Origin: Macrotis lagotis | Lineage: Eukaryota; Chordata; Mammalia; Peramelemorphia; Peramelidae | NCBI RefSeq assembly: GCF_037893015.1 | Contig: NC_133658.1 | Location: 58,157,259-58,221,258, forward strand | Direction: 5' to 3' | Length of the DNA stretch: 64,000 nucleotides | Shown: positions 11,801 through 23,900 of the stretch, piece by piece | Position numbering within the stretch: the stretch's first letter is position 1 | Layout of the letters: every line of letters starts with the position of its first letter | Translations under genes and position numbers: made by a program | Notes under the pieces: model-generated | Seen by the model: only the letters and a program-made list of their open reading frames with translations | Database searches by the model: none | What the model was told of the DNA's origin: nothing

Positions 11801-13302
11801 TAAAATATTTGGGAGTCTGTTTGCCAAGACAGACTCAGAATCTTTTTGAAAACAATTACAAAACACTTCTCACACAAATTAAATCAGATTTAAATAACTG
11901 GGCAAATATCAACTGCTCATGGATAGGGAGAGTTAATATAATAAAAATGACAATTCTACCAAAACTAAACTATCTGTTTAGTGCCCTACCAATCAAAATT
12001 CCAAAAATTACTTTAATGAGTTAGAAAAAACTGTAAGTAAATCCATATGGAGAAATAAAAAGTCAAGAATTGCCAGGAGCTTAATGAAAAAAATGCAAAT
12101 GAAGGTGGCTTAGCACTACCCGATCTAAAATTATATTATAAAGCATCAGTCATCAAAACTGTTTGGTATTGGCTAAGAAATAGTGGTGGACCAGTGGAAT
12201 AGACTAGGTGTAAAAGCAGGAGAGGAGTATAGTAATCTGCTGTTTGATAAACCTAAAGAGTCTGGCCACTGGGATAAAAACTCCCTCTTTGATAAAAACT
12301 GCTGGGATAATTGGAAGTTAGTATGGAAGAAACTTAGATTAGACCAACACCACAAACCCTTTACCAAGATAAGATCCAAATAGTTACAGGACATAGATAT
12401 AAAAAACAATACTATAAGCAAATTAGAAGATCAAGGACTAGTCTACCTGTCAGATCTATGGAAAGGGGAACAGTTTATGACTAAGGAAGAGTTGGAGAAC
12501 ATCACTAAAAACCAATTAGATGATTTCGACTACATTAAAAAGCTTTTGCACAGATAAAACCAATGTAATCAAGATCAAAAGTAGTAAATTGGGAAACAAT
12601 CTTTACAATTAATGATTCTGACAAAGGACTCATTTCTAAAATATACAGAGAACTGAGTCATATTTTTAAAACAAAAAGCCATTCCCCAATTGACAAATGG
12701 TCAAAGGATATGCAAAGGCAATTTACAGATGAGATCAAAGCAATCCATAGCCATATGAAAAAATGCTCTAAATCATTATTAGAGAAATGCAAATTAAAGC
12801 TTCTCTGAGATACCACCTCACACCTCTCAGATTGGCCAGTATGACCAGGAAGGATAATGATCATGGTTGGAAGGGATGTGGGAAATCTGGGACACTATTA
12901 CACTGTTGGTGGAGCTGTGAACTCATCCAACCCTTCTAGAGAGCTATTTGGAACTATGCCCAAAGGGCAACAAAAATGTGCATACCCTTTGACCCAGCAA
13001 TACCACTACTGGGTCTATACCCTGTAGAGATGAGGAAAAAGGGTAAAAACATAACTTGTACAAAAATATTTATAGCAGCCCTGTTTGTGGTGGCAAAGAA
13101 TTGGAAATCCAGTAAATGTCCTTCAATTGGGGAATGGCTTAGCAAACTGTGGTATATGTATGTCATGGAACACTATTGTTCTATTAGAAACCAGGAGGGA
13201 TGGGATTTCAGGGAAGCCTGGAGGGATTTGCATGAACTGATGCTGAGTGAGATGAGCAGAACCAGAAAAACACTGTACACCCTAACAGCAACATGGGAGT
13301 GA
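8899..13302 (+). pseudogene. L1 ORF2 (endonuclease and reverse transcriptase), broken
   Basis: ATG at 8899 opens MEGNKELVIITLNVNGMNSP, the start of the APE-type endonuclease, and hits an in-frame TAG at 9049-9051. The linker region is tandemly duplicated (see 9250-10500). The reverse transcriptase runs from about 10900 to 11750: [50 protein letters not shown], a GCPLSPLLFNIVLE box and the catalytic LFADDMM at about 11600. The C-terminal part ends with [18 protein letters not shown] and stops at 13300-13302. Open pieces remain at 10037-10468, 10964-11308, 11524-12024 and 12976-13302, so it cannot give a working protein. Confidence 0.9.
9250..10500 (+). repeat. About 0.62-kb tandem duplication inside L1 ORF2
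   Basis: The block from AAATTCTTAGAGGAGAAGTT (about 9251) to GAACAAATCAAAAATCCC (about 9860) recurs from about 9868 to about 10505 in the same order and orientation. Both copies include the GGAAACTGAATAACCTCATT and GAGGAAATCAATGAACTAAA parts. The copies differ at many sites, and the second has a GACATA-type expansion at 9902-9930. Confidence 0.85.
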
Positions 13303-13685
13303 TGTTCTACCTTGAAGGACTTGCTCATTCCATCAGTGCAACAATTGGGAACAATTTTGGGCTGTCTGCAAAGGAGAGTACCATCTGTATCCAGATAAGG
13401 AGCTGTGGAGTTTGAACAAAGTACAAGGACTATTCCCTTTAATTTGGGGAAAAAAAAACAGATATCTTATTGTCTGATCTGGTTACCTCTGAGAATTCTG
13501 TTCTCTTTAAGGATATGATTTCTCTCTCATCACACCCAATTTGGATCAAGGTACAACATGTAAACAAAGTAAAGACTGAGGGAGTGCTATCTGTGGGGTA
13601 GGGGTGGGGGGAGGGAAGCAAGATTGGGAGAAAATTGTAAAACTCAAATAATATCTTTAATAAAAAAAACAACAACAACAAAAAT

Positions 13686-13984
13686 GGGACCATTCCCAGC
13701 TTTGGCTAATCTAATTAAAGCTTTCATCCCCACCCAAACCTGAGTAGAGCACAATGGGTTTCCCCACCTTAAATTCCTTGTAAGATTGGATGGAGTCTAA
13801 AATTAGAGTTACTTCAATCTCCTTACTAGTAAAAACTGAACTTTGAAATGAGAACTAGAGAAAAAGGGGGATTTCTGGATCTCACCAAATCACTGGTTAT
13901 TAGTATTGGTTATTAGTATTCATTTCTCTCAGGCACCTCATATCCTTAACACTTTTGGAGAATCTTACATCCTTTTAAGGATAC
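13686..13984. other. Unassigned sequence after the L1
   Basis: No gene or repeat recognised. A 13-base unit (GGTTATTAGTATT) is repeated directly at about 13895-13921. Confidence 0.5.
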
Positions 13985-14150
13985 ACAGGATTCTAACTCC
14001 AAAAGCTGCCTTAAAGATCATTTAGTCAAGTCCCCTCATTTTAGAAGTAGGGAACTGGCTCACTTGGATTTGCCCAAGATCAAGAAGCTGTTTGAGTAAC
14101 AGGACCAGGCTTCCAACTGAGGTCTTCCAAGTCTTTCCATTAGACTTGCC
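13985..14150 (-). repeat. MIR-like fragment
   Basis: Reversed core: CATTTAGTCAAGTCCCCTCA, then GGATTTGCCCAAGATCAAGA, then a TTCCATTAGACTTGCC end. Old and diverged. A further short MIR-like piece lies near 14230-14310. Confidence 0.5.
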
Positions 14151-14799
14151 TCATAAGCCAAAATAAATGAACTTATACTTGAATGTTGATTCACCAAATT
14201 AAAACATACACTTAATTGTATCCCAGAGAACAGTGAACTTCCTTAAAAGGAACAAATTTGACCATCTAGTCCCTCTTTTTATAGATTAGGAAACTAAAGT
14301 TCAAAGATGGGCTTTGAGCTTTGGTAACCCTGGTATATATAGCTTTCTCTTTTGTAGCCTGGCTTTCTCTGAATCCTTCCTTGTAAAAAACGCACCAATC
14401 TTATATTTGTGTGACTGTTAGAATATGGTAGTTTTTCCAAATAGTGAGGACAGTCAGATCCCTGCCCATACATCTGTCCCAATTATTGGGGACACTTTTA
14501 TTAGTGAAAATAAAGTTCAAGTCAAAGTTAAGAATATAAAATTAATGCAGTCTATGACCACAAGAACATGCAAATGAGGTCAAATGTGAGGTATAGCAGT
14601 AGAATCTCACATTTCAGTCCATTCAGGGCAATGGCAACAAATGGTACAAGTTCAAAAAATGTGTGAGAACTGTTATTATTAATTAAAAGTTATAAGATAT
14701 CCAAAATAGAAATAAGAAACTATCATTTGAAGTTTACAATTTAACAATAAATTTATAAAATTTATTGCCTGACAATATCCTGAATATTTAATATTATCT

Positions 14800-15022
14800 G
14801 GTATAGTTATGGGGCAGGAATGAGGGACCTGGAGTCAGGAAAAACTGTTTAAGATCCAGAAACTTACTGCTGTATGACCCTAGATAAGTCACTTAACTGT
14901 TTTCCTCAGTTTCACCATCTGTAATGACCCAAAGAAATAAAAATCCAACTACACCAGTATCCTTGTCAAGAGAACCCCAAATGGGGTCATGAAAATTAGA
15001 CACATCTGAACCAACTACAATG
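14800..15022 (+). repeat. Marsupial tRNA-derived SINE with GGGGTCATGA tail
   Basis: GGACCTGGAGTCAGGAAAAAC, then GACCCTAGATAAGTCACTTA, then CCCCAAATGGGGTCATGAAA and ACACATCTGAACCAACTACA. This is a SINE whose 3' part carries the 'GGGTCATGAAGAGTCRGACA'-like unit. Confidence 0.8.
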
Positions 15023-15040
15023 TAATTATAATCATTTGAA

Positions 15041-15195
15041 TTTTTTATTTTTAGGTTTTTTCCAGGCAATGGGGTTAAGTGGCTTGCCCAAGGCCACACA
15101 GCTAGGTAATTATTAAGTGTCTGAGGTCAGATTTGAACTCAGGTACTCCTAACTCCAGGGCCGGTGGTCTATTCACTGTACCACCTAGCAGCCCC
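15041..15195 (-). repeat. Short CORE-SINE (WSINE1-like), reversed
   Basis: Full reversed consensus from TTTTTAGG..GCAATGGGGTTAAGTGG to CCACCTAGCAGCCCC. Flanks ATCATTTGAA (15031-15040) and ATCACTTGAA (15196-15205) look like a slightly diverged target duplication. Confidence 0.9.
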
Positions 15196-15804
15196 ATCAC
15201 TTGAAATTTTCAATAAATGCCTCTAATATTTTATATTCTCTACTAATTAAAGGGGACTTAGGTGGCCCTTCACAACAGATATTTTATTGATTTCAATTAA
15301 AAAATCTCCTATATTGGGATTCCCAAGTATTGATGTTAGTGGAGAAAGACCACTGTTCGCTTTATACAGCTTTAGCTGCAATGCTTGAAATCTAATAAAT
15401 TAAAATAGCTTAGAAGTCAACATGCAAAATTGCCCAAGAACTAAATGCTTTTTAAGAAGTAAAAATAAACTTTTCCAAAAACTCTTCAAAAAGGATTGTT
15501 TGCATCATATTAGGTTGCTGTCAGAATTTGCTAAGCTCTGGCCAATCTACAACTACTGAAAAAATGGAACTACTGATTGGAAAAACATATGCAAAGTATG
15601 CAAACTCCAATTGAACAGTGTACTGTGTAAACAAAATTTTTTTGTACAACAACCAAGAAACAAAAATCTTTCTGGTTTGCTCTGCAAGTGGATGCAGAAA
15701 TATAAAAAGTGCTCATTTGATTATAGATACTGAAAATGTTAGGGAAGATTTTAATCCTTTCCAAGTCAATTTCTAATGTCACACCAAAAGAAATTTTCAC
15801 TATA

Positions 15805-15978
15805 CATGTTTTTTTTTGGGGGGGGAGGGTTGGCTTTTTTTCCCCCAAGGCAATAGGGTTAAGTGACTAACCCAAGGTCACATGGCTAAATAATCATCAA
15901 GTATCTGAGACTGGATTTGAACACAGGTCCTCCTGACTCCAGGGCCAGTGCTCTATCCATTGTGCCACCTTGCTGTCC
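15805..15978 (-). repeat. Short CORE-SINE, reversed
   Basis: CAAGGCAATAGGGTTAAGTG..GGATTTGAACACAGGTCCTC..CCATTGTGCCACCTTGCTG, preceded by a T/G-rich tail. Confidence 0.85.
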
Positions 15979-16139
15979 TCATGCTTTATTTCAATGAAAA
16001 TTTTGTAATGTGTGTGAATTCAGACTCTATATTATGCAACCCAGGTCAGTATATTGAGGGTCTATGAGTACTATTCTTAAAATATGGCTTGTCATTGGCC
16101 TCACTGAGCCCACAGTTCCATAAGAGAATATCTAAAAAA

Positions 16140-16445
16140 GGCTAAGTAGTTAGGGTAACCTAAGGGATGTACCCCTCATTACCAGTTTCTCATCTGTAAA
16201 ATCAAGATCACACTCATACCTCATCAAAATGCTACCTACATCATATATCTGAAACATCCCACATATATTTGAAAGTGTGTTGGTGGCTGAAAGAAAGGAA
16301 TTTACATCTGTATTGTTTACTTTTTTTAAAAAATTTCATCATTTTAATGTGAAAACGGAAGCCAGGAGAAGTGATGTGATTGAACTCTTTGATCCCAATC
16401 CAGGGCTCTCTCCATCACACCACACAGCTTCTTCACTGTATCAGT
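16140..16445. repeat. MIR-like fragments
   Basis: A plus-strand MIR tail (16160-16270, CAGTTTCTCATCTGTAAAAT) followed by a reversed MIR piece (16340-16445, CATCATTTTAATGTGAAAAC..CTCTCTCCATCACACCACAC). Confidence 0.45.
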
Positions 16446-16601
16446 TATCTTTCTCAAAGTCTCTGAGGTACATTGTAAAAGTACAAGATATGGAGAGGGA
16501 AGAGGTAGGGGAAAGAAGTCCCCTCTGCAACTGATCACACTATTTGTTTCACAATCATACCAAGAAATATGAGTAGAGATAGCATTTCAACTTGGCAATT
16601 C

Positions 16602-16621
16602 ATATATATATATATATATAT
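16602..16621. repeat. (AT)n microsatellite
   Basis: Ten AT units without interruption. Confidence 0.9.
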
Positions 16622-17660
16622 CCTATTATAGCAAAACAAGCTGCCTATCTCACAGCAGAGTTCTTCAAAGAATAAACTGGAAAAAACTGACATATTTTTA
16701 GTACTTTAGATAAAAATTTATGTTCTAACAATTTTCTACTGAGATCTGCAAGTTTAGGGGAGCAAGCTGCTCAAATTCATACTTTGATCCATCCTGATGA
16801 TACCTGTTTAAAAGTTAAAGCTAAATTTACAAATACTTGTATGTTTCTCAATTAACTACAAACATCAAGTTTAGAGATCTATTGCATTAAAACGGGAAAC
16901 TGAAATAAGAAAATTTTTTATTTCAGCTTCCTTTTCATGTTCCCATCTCAAACAGCAACAATCCCTCAAGAGAAACACTAAACTCTCCTTTGCCAATTTT
17001 TTAAATGACAGCTTAATGTTGAGATAACATGATGAGAGTTCAATTGGCTAGGGTTGCTAGCTGCTATTTAATATCAATGCCCTCTTATTAATTCAAGTTT
17101 TATACAAGAAGACATTGGAGAAAAATGAGTTTATTTGGGGTTATTATATTTTAATTATGAGCATAATTTAAATGTGGAATAAATCTGTAGATCCACTGAA
17201 ATTAGTCTGATGCATTAAACTAGGACTCCCAAGAGATTCTAGGTTTGACTGTCTTTAATAAATCATGACTTAAGACAAATAATTGACCCTTTTTTGCCTA
17301 TTTCAAAACTTCCTTTTGCAATAGACTGATGACTTCCAAAAAACCTTTTTAGCTCTCACAGTTTTTGTTCTATCATTTTAAAGAAATTATTTTCTGCCAA
17401 AAAAGACGAGACATCTAATAAATTACATATGCAACCAAAATGTAAATATTTTTGAGGTTTTGGTTCCATATGAAAAGATTTCATTAAAAAATTATAGAAA
17501 GTTCATTGATGAAAATATTTCAAATTTCCATTTAACTATATAAACAATTAGCTTAGCAAGCAAGCTTTAAAAATTTTTGCACTAAAGATATACACATGGT
17601 CTTTAATGGACATGGTATCAGTTATTTTCAAATGATCACACCACATTTTCAAGTAAGCCA
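16622..17660. other. Unassigned AT-rich DNA beyond the COX4I1 3' end
   Basis: No open frame of interest and no repeat I can name. If the mammalian gene order holds, the direction away from COX4I1 leads towards IRF8, but no IRF8 sequence is present here. Confidence 0.5.
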
Positions 17661-17664
17661 GTTG

Positions 17665-17670
17665 TTTATT
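17665..17670 (-). terminator. COX4I1: COX4I1 poly(A) signal AATAAA
   Basis: AATAAA on the minus strand, about 115 bases past the stop codon. This gives a short 3' UTR like those of other mammalian COX4I1 messages. Confidence 0.8.
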
Positions 17671-17783
17671 CTTGTTGTTAATGTTTTACATTGAATGTTC
17701 CAGGAAATATGTTCAGAGTTACACATACATGAAGGAACAAGTAAGAGGCTCAAATAAACAGGAAGCATGATCCTCAATTTCAT

Positions 17784-17920
17784 CTATTTCTTCCACTCTT
17801 TCCTGTCATAGTCCCACTTGGCAGAGAATCCCTGGATGGGACTAACCTTCATGTCCAGCATTTTCTGGGTCTGCATGGCCACCCACTCTTCAGAAAAGGT
17901 ATGAGGGACAGGACCATAAA
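17784..17920 (-). CDS. COX4I1: COX4I1 exon 5 (C-terminal tail and stop)
   Basis: Starts after CAG at 17923-17921. It encodes the intermembrane-space tail ([18 protein letters not shown], then [19 protein letters not shown]) and stops with TAG at 17786-17784. The end residues DRKEWKK parallel human EKNEWKK. Confidence 0.95.
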
Positions 17921-20900
17921 CTGTAAATAGAAACAAGAGTTTGAAAAAGAATGTTTACAGAATGAATTTAAATTACTATTCCCACAGGGCAATATACAAT
18001 CAATCCTCAGAGAATCCTAGCAGAGATAAATAGATTGGATTTATTTTTACTTTTAATTTTCATTTCCATAAAAATTTAGCAATGAGACAGAGCAGGAGAG
18101 TTGATCTCTCCTGAAGTTGAAGGGAGTGATATCATAATGTAGCTGAAAAGTAAATGACATTTAACTACTAGGAATTGTACCAGACTCATAACCAACTTAA
18201 GGTCAACAATGAAACCGCAAAGTTAGCATCCAGCCCACTCTGCATATGCCAAAGAGAAATGTTTGTTCTTCATTCTTGAAGAGGACCACAATATCAGGGA
18301 GATGATGCCATAACAAACACATGAATTGGATTTGAGTGAGGGGAGCTGGGTTAAGTTACCAGCCTCACTTTCTTCTCTGGAGTCATCTGGCCAGATATGA
18401 AACAGAACAACTGGAGGTGACCCTGGATGTGAGGCAATCAGGGTTAAGTGACTTGCATAGATCACAAAGCTAGTAAGAGTCTGAGGTTGAATGGGAACTC
18501 TTGTCTTCTTGTCTACAAGGTCAGTGCTTTCTCCACTGTCCCCTCTTTGTCAGGAGAGTTCCAGTATAGTCCAAAAAGATGCTCACACTATTTAGGGAAC
18601 ACTATATTGAACTGGACAGTGAGAATTTATATAATTCTTTTTGCAAATACTTATGGTACTACCTAGAATGTAGGAGTATTTCTCCTATCCTGGATAAAGG
18701 ATCATTTACAACCTCAGATTCCCTATAAACAAAGCAACTTCTTAAGAAGCAGCAGCAACACTGCTTAATAGAAAAAATAGTGAATTTGAATTAGGAAAGC
18801 AAAATTCAAGGCCCAACTCTGCCATTTAACTTAAAATAATAGTTTTCCTCCTCCATACAATGAGAACTATACCTAGTCTATCTACCATTTAAGGTTCAAA
18901 GGAAAAATGTAAAAAAGTATATGCAAGAGCTTCATAAAATTCCTAAGTGCCTTATACATTTAAGTTGTATTCCCGAAAGATGCATTGGTTAACTAAGGTT
19001 TTCACACAGTTAGGCATTAGTTTCCATCTCTGCAAGTGCCCCAGAACATTGTCATCAAATTCAAGGGGGAATTCACCTAGCCACAAATTGACTTAGAAAG
19101 CCACAAATTAACATTATAGATGTCATACTGTAAATTTATTTTTTAAAAACATTTCCCAATTACATTTTTAGGCAGTTAAGTGTGAACTCTGCTCTAAATC
19201 AACAATGTCCAGAACAGACTTTCTCATTTCCTTACCATAGTGCTTCTCCCAGATGATAATCAAGCCACTAAAGCCAATGAAGAACAGTGCAGCCCCCAAA
19301 ATCGTTTTCCATTCATTTGTGGGTTTATTCATTTTAGCGAATGTCTCATTGAATTTAATATGATACACTGAAAAGAGAAAAAAATATTTTGTTGTTCTAC
19401 TTTTTTTTAAATAGACTCTAGGACTCTACTAAAATAATTGCATTTATCTTTAAATTATAGAACTAGGCCCAGAAAAGAAAACAGGCTGAGTTACATTTTG
19501 GTAATAGTGAAACACATCCAAGTCCTCAAGCTGTACTCTGGCACCAAAACTCATCTTTTTAATACTGAAATCCTTCAGGTCCTGCTTGACATCTGTATAT
19601 CTTGAATGCCACAACTGTTAACAAATCACAACTGCTCATAAAGTCGACAAGCTTCAGATTTTTTCCCCAATGTGCTTATTTATTCTCAATTTCCTCTCCT
19701 GTGAACAGCAAGGTCAGAGTCAAAATACGCAGCCTTGGCAGCTGAATCCCTGGAACCAGAAAGGCTCAGGGCTGGAGGACATACCGCACTCTTCTAAACA
19801 CAAGACATACATGAAAACCTGTGTTTGAATTCCAGCTCCAATATTTATCTGTTTTGTGACCTAAGGCTCAGATTCTTCAATTAGCAAATGGTTATATTAT
19901 TTCTATAATTGATCTCACAAGATTTTTGATGCTAGCACCCTGTCTATACTAAAGCAACATCAAAGAGAAGTTAATTTTCTACCAAGTCCAACTTCAATAC
20001 CTGTTTCTGACAGAAAACTGAGTCAGATTTCAAAAGTCATGACAACAGAATATAAACTGAATATAGCTCATATCAAACTGAGGATTAGTGCAGTTTAACT
20101 TAGGAAAGGCTCATCACCTGACTGCCCAAAGTAAAATTTTCAGCATCAGGAACTCAAAAAGATCTTCTGTCAAGTCTTATCAAACTTGCAGTTAGAGATA
20201 AAATGATTTGTACTTCCTTAAAACACTTAATAGCTCTGAAAAATTATGGAGGGAGCTTTAATTGAGCTAATCCATCCAGGCTGCAAGGCTTTAAGAACTT
20301 GTAAAGCTTTTAATCACCCCAACTATTTCTCCCTCATCCATTTATAATCAACCTTCAATTATCCATAAAGAGAAGATTACTTGGAAAAATAGGTGAAGAC
20401 GGAACTCTGCCTAACTCTTTCTATGACACCAATATGGTGCTGAGTCCTAAACCAGGAAGAGTTAAAACAGACAAAGAAAATTACAGACCTATCTCCCTGA
20501 TGAATATAGATGCTAAAATCTTAAATGAAATCTTAGCAAAACGATTACAACAAGTTATCACTAGGATAATATATTATGATCAAGTAGGATTTATCCCAGG
20601 AATGCAGGGTTGGTTCAGTATTAGGAAAACTGTTAATACAATTATATCAATAACAAACCTATCAGAAATCATATGACTGTATCAATAGATGCTGAAAAAG
20701 CTTTTGACAAAATACAACACCCATTCCTACTAAAAACACTAGAGAGTGTAGGAATAAATGGATTGTTCCTTAGAATAATAAGTACCATCTATCTGAAACC
20801 ATCAACAAGTATCATATGCAATGGGGGGAGGCTAGAGGCATTCTCAATAAGATCAGGGGTTAAACAAGGGTGCTCATTATTACCACTACCATTCGATATT

Positions 20901-23900
20901 GTATTAGAAATGTTACCTTCATCAATAAGAAAGAGAAATTAAAGGAATTAGAATAGGGAAGGAAGAGACAAAACTCTCACTCTTTGCAGATGACATGAAC
21001 TGGTATACCTAGAGAATCCCAAAAAGTCACCTAACTACTTGAAATAATTAGCAACTTTAACACTTCTCACACAAATAAAATCAGATTTAAATAACTGTGC
21101 AAATATCAACTACTCATGGATAGGCCAAGCTTATATAATAAAAATGACAATTCTACCAAAATTAAACTACTTATTTAGTGCCCTATCAATCAAAATCCCC
21201 AAAAATTACTTTAATGAGTTAGAAAAAATTGTAAGTAAATTCATATGGAAAAGTAAAAAGTCGAGAATTTCCAGGAATTTAATGGAAAAAGTGCAAAAAA
21301 AAAAGGTGTCTTAGTCTTATTACAAAGCATCAGGCAACAAAACTGTCTGGTATTGGCTAAGAAATAGAGTGGTGGATCAGTGGAATAAACTAGGTGCAAG
21401 AGCAGGAAATGATTCTGCTGTTTGATAAACCCAAAGAGTCCAGCATCTGGGATAAAAACTCTGTCTTCGATAAAAACTGTTGGGAAAATTTAAAGTTAGT
21501 GTACAGAAACTTGGATTGGATCAGCACCTCACACCCTGTACCAAGATAAGATCAAAATGGATACAAGATTTAGACATAAAAAAACAACTAGTACTTCTGA
21601 CAAAGGGCTCATTTCTAAAATATACAGATAACTGAGTCAAATTTTAAAAAAACAAGCCAACTGACAAATGGTCAAAGGATAGGCAAAGGCAATTTTGAGG
21701 TGAGGAGATCGAAGTGATCCATAGTCATATGGAAAAATTGCTTTAAATATTATTACTTATTAGAGAAATGCAAGTACCACACTTCTCAGACTGGCCATTA
21801 TGACCAGAAAGGACAATGATCAATGTTGGAAGGGCTGTGGGAAATCTGAGACACTAATGCATTGTTGGTGGAGCAGTGAACTCATCCAACCTTTCTGGAG
21901 AGCAATTTGAAATTATGCCCAAAGGGCAACAAAAATGTGCAGACCCTTTGATCCAGAAATACTACTACTGGGTCCATACCCTGAAGAGATCATGAAAAAG
22001 GCTAAAAACATTACTTGTACAAAAATATTCATAGCAGCCCTGTTTGTGGTGGCAAAGAATTGCAAATTGAGTGAATGTCCATCAATTGGGGAATGGCTTA
22101 ATAAACTGTGGTATATGTATGTGATGGAATACTATTGTTCCATTAGAAACCAGGAGGGATGGGAATTCAGGGAAGCTGGAAGGATTTGCATGAACTAATG
22201 CTGAGCGAGATGAGCAGAACCAGAAGAAAAATGTACACCCTAACAGCAACGTGATGATCAACTTTAATTGATTTGCTCATTCCATCAGTGCAGTAATCAG
22301 GCACAATTTTGGGATATCTGCAATGGAGAATACCATCTGTATCCAGAGAAAGAATTGTGGAGTTTGAACAAAAACCAAAGACTACTATGCTGTGTGACCT
22401 TTAATTAAAAAAAACCATTATCTTATTATGTAATTTTGTTATCTCTTATACTTGTTTTTTCCTCAAGGATATGATTTCTCTCTCATCCCATTCAACTTAG
22501 ATCAATCAATGTACACCATAGAAACAATGTAAAGACTAACAGACTGGCTTGGGGGGGGGGGAGCAAGATTGGGGGAAAATTGTAAAATTCAAAAAAAAGA
22601 AAAAAGAAAAAAAGAGAAGATTACTGATATGTTCTGGAGGGTTTTAAAATGTACTTCTGCATTACTATTTGAGCTAAGAATTCTCATACTCTGGTTTTCA
22701 AAGATACAAAGACTTGATCTAAACCAAGTAGCCTAAACAATGCCCAAATTCCCGAATAGTGGAATAAGGATGGGAATGATGAGAAATTATCAGTATGATT
22801 TCCTAGCCTATTATACAGAGCTTCTTTATCAACCTGTTGCCCATCCTACCTTTCCTAGAAAAGATGAAAGTTTTTTTTTAATAAGATCCTTCATAAATAA
22901 GGAAGCTCCTTCTATTCTTGTGATGTGCCAGAAATGATGTGATAAGGATTACAAAGCAGTTTAGAGGGAAGGTGTACTTGCAGGAGGGCAAAATAACAGT
23001 CAAAAGGAGCTGACCATGGTGCTCAGAGTCCTTCTGAACCAGAAATATAAACCTTCAACCCAGTTTTCCAATGACAATGGGCCCCTTGTTCCTAAAACAA
23101 AGCTCTATTGCCAGACCCAAAGGATGCTCTCTGACTCTTCCTGATCCTCAAAGTTGACTTCAGGCTTCCTTCAAGTCCCAGATGAAATTCCTAACATTTC
23201 CCCCATCCCTCTGACACTGCTGATGACTATTTGCTCACAGTCTCTCGCATTAGCCTCTGGGCACCCCATGTCTCTTTGTCTTTGTATTCCCAGTGTTTAT
23301 GTGTCTGGCACACAGGAGATACCAATAAATGATAACTGATTAAATACCCACACTGAATTTTTTCTTCAGAAGACAGATTAGTCCAGGCTTGCTTCTCCTT
23401 CTCTTTCAAGGCCTTCTGGGTAGAAGAAAGGTTCCTGACATGAGCCACATCTGGCAGGGGGTAATCACGACGATCCACATAACTGGGAAGACTATAATCT
23501 TCAGTCTTCACTACGCCTGCTAATTAGAATAAAGAAAGGAGAAAAGGAAAAAGGAGTACATGAAATCCAACTAGAAAATTCCACACACACATTAGAACAA
23601 AACTATACAACAAAGAGGAAAGAAAAAGATATTTCAGTCACTGGAGGATGTTTTCATTCAATCTTTCCCACATCCCTCAGCCATTTTGAAATAATTCTTA
23701 ATTTAGAAGAGGGTATGTTCAAAAAGTATATTCGCAAGCTGGTTGTTTGAATTCATCATCTATTACCTTCATTCGTTGTTCAGTCTTGACCAACTTTCTG
23801 TAAAGACCATTTGGGGTTTTCGTGGCACAGATACTACTCATTTCTCTCTCTAGTTCATGTGACAGATGAGGAACTGGAGGCTAAAGGAGTTAAGTGACTT

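Larger units (their letters stand above)
6308..13684 (+). mobile_element. Full-length, decayed marsupial L1 (LINE-1), about 7.4 kb
   Basis: Contains every L1 part in order: a 5'UTR beginning near CCAGCCAAGATGGTGGAG (6325), ORF1 (7150-8142), a purine-rich inter-ORF stretch with G runs (8143-8898), ORF2 (8899-13302), a 3' UTR and an A-rich end at about 13650-13684. The copy is dead: ORF1 and ORF2 carry several stops and frameshifts. It starts directly at the A-tail of the preceding HAL1-like element, as expected when L1 endonuclease cuts in an A/T-rich target. I could not identify a convincing target-site duplication. A 0.6-kb tandem duplication lies inside ORF2. Confidence 0.9.

Noticed and set aside
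14810-15195. tRNA genes suggested by tRNA-like boxes in the SINE heads
   Set aside because: The GGTTCAAAT-type B boxes sit in SINE consensus sequence; no complete cloverleaf with acceptor stem was seen.
16622-17660. Possible exon of the neighbour IRF8
   Set aside because: No DNA-binding-domain coding sequence with spaced Trp residues was found.
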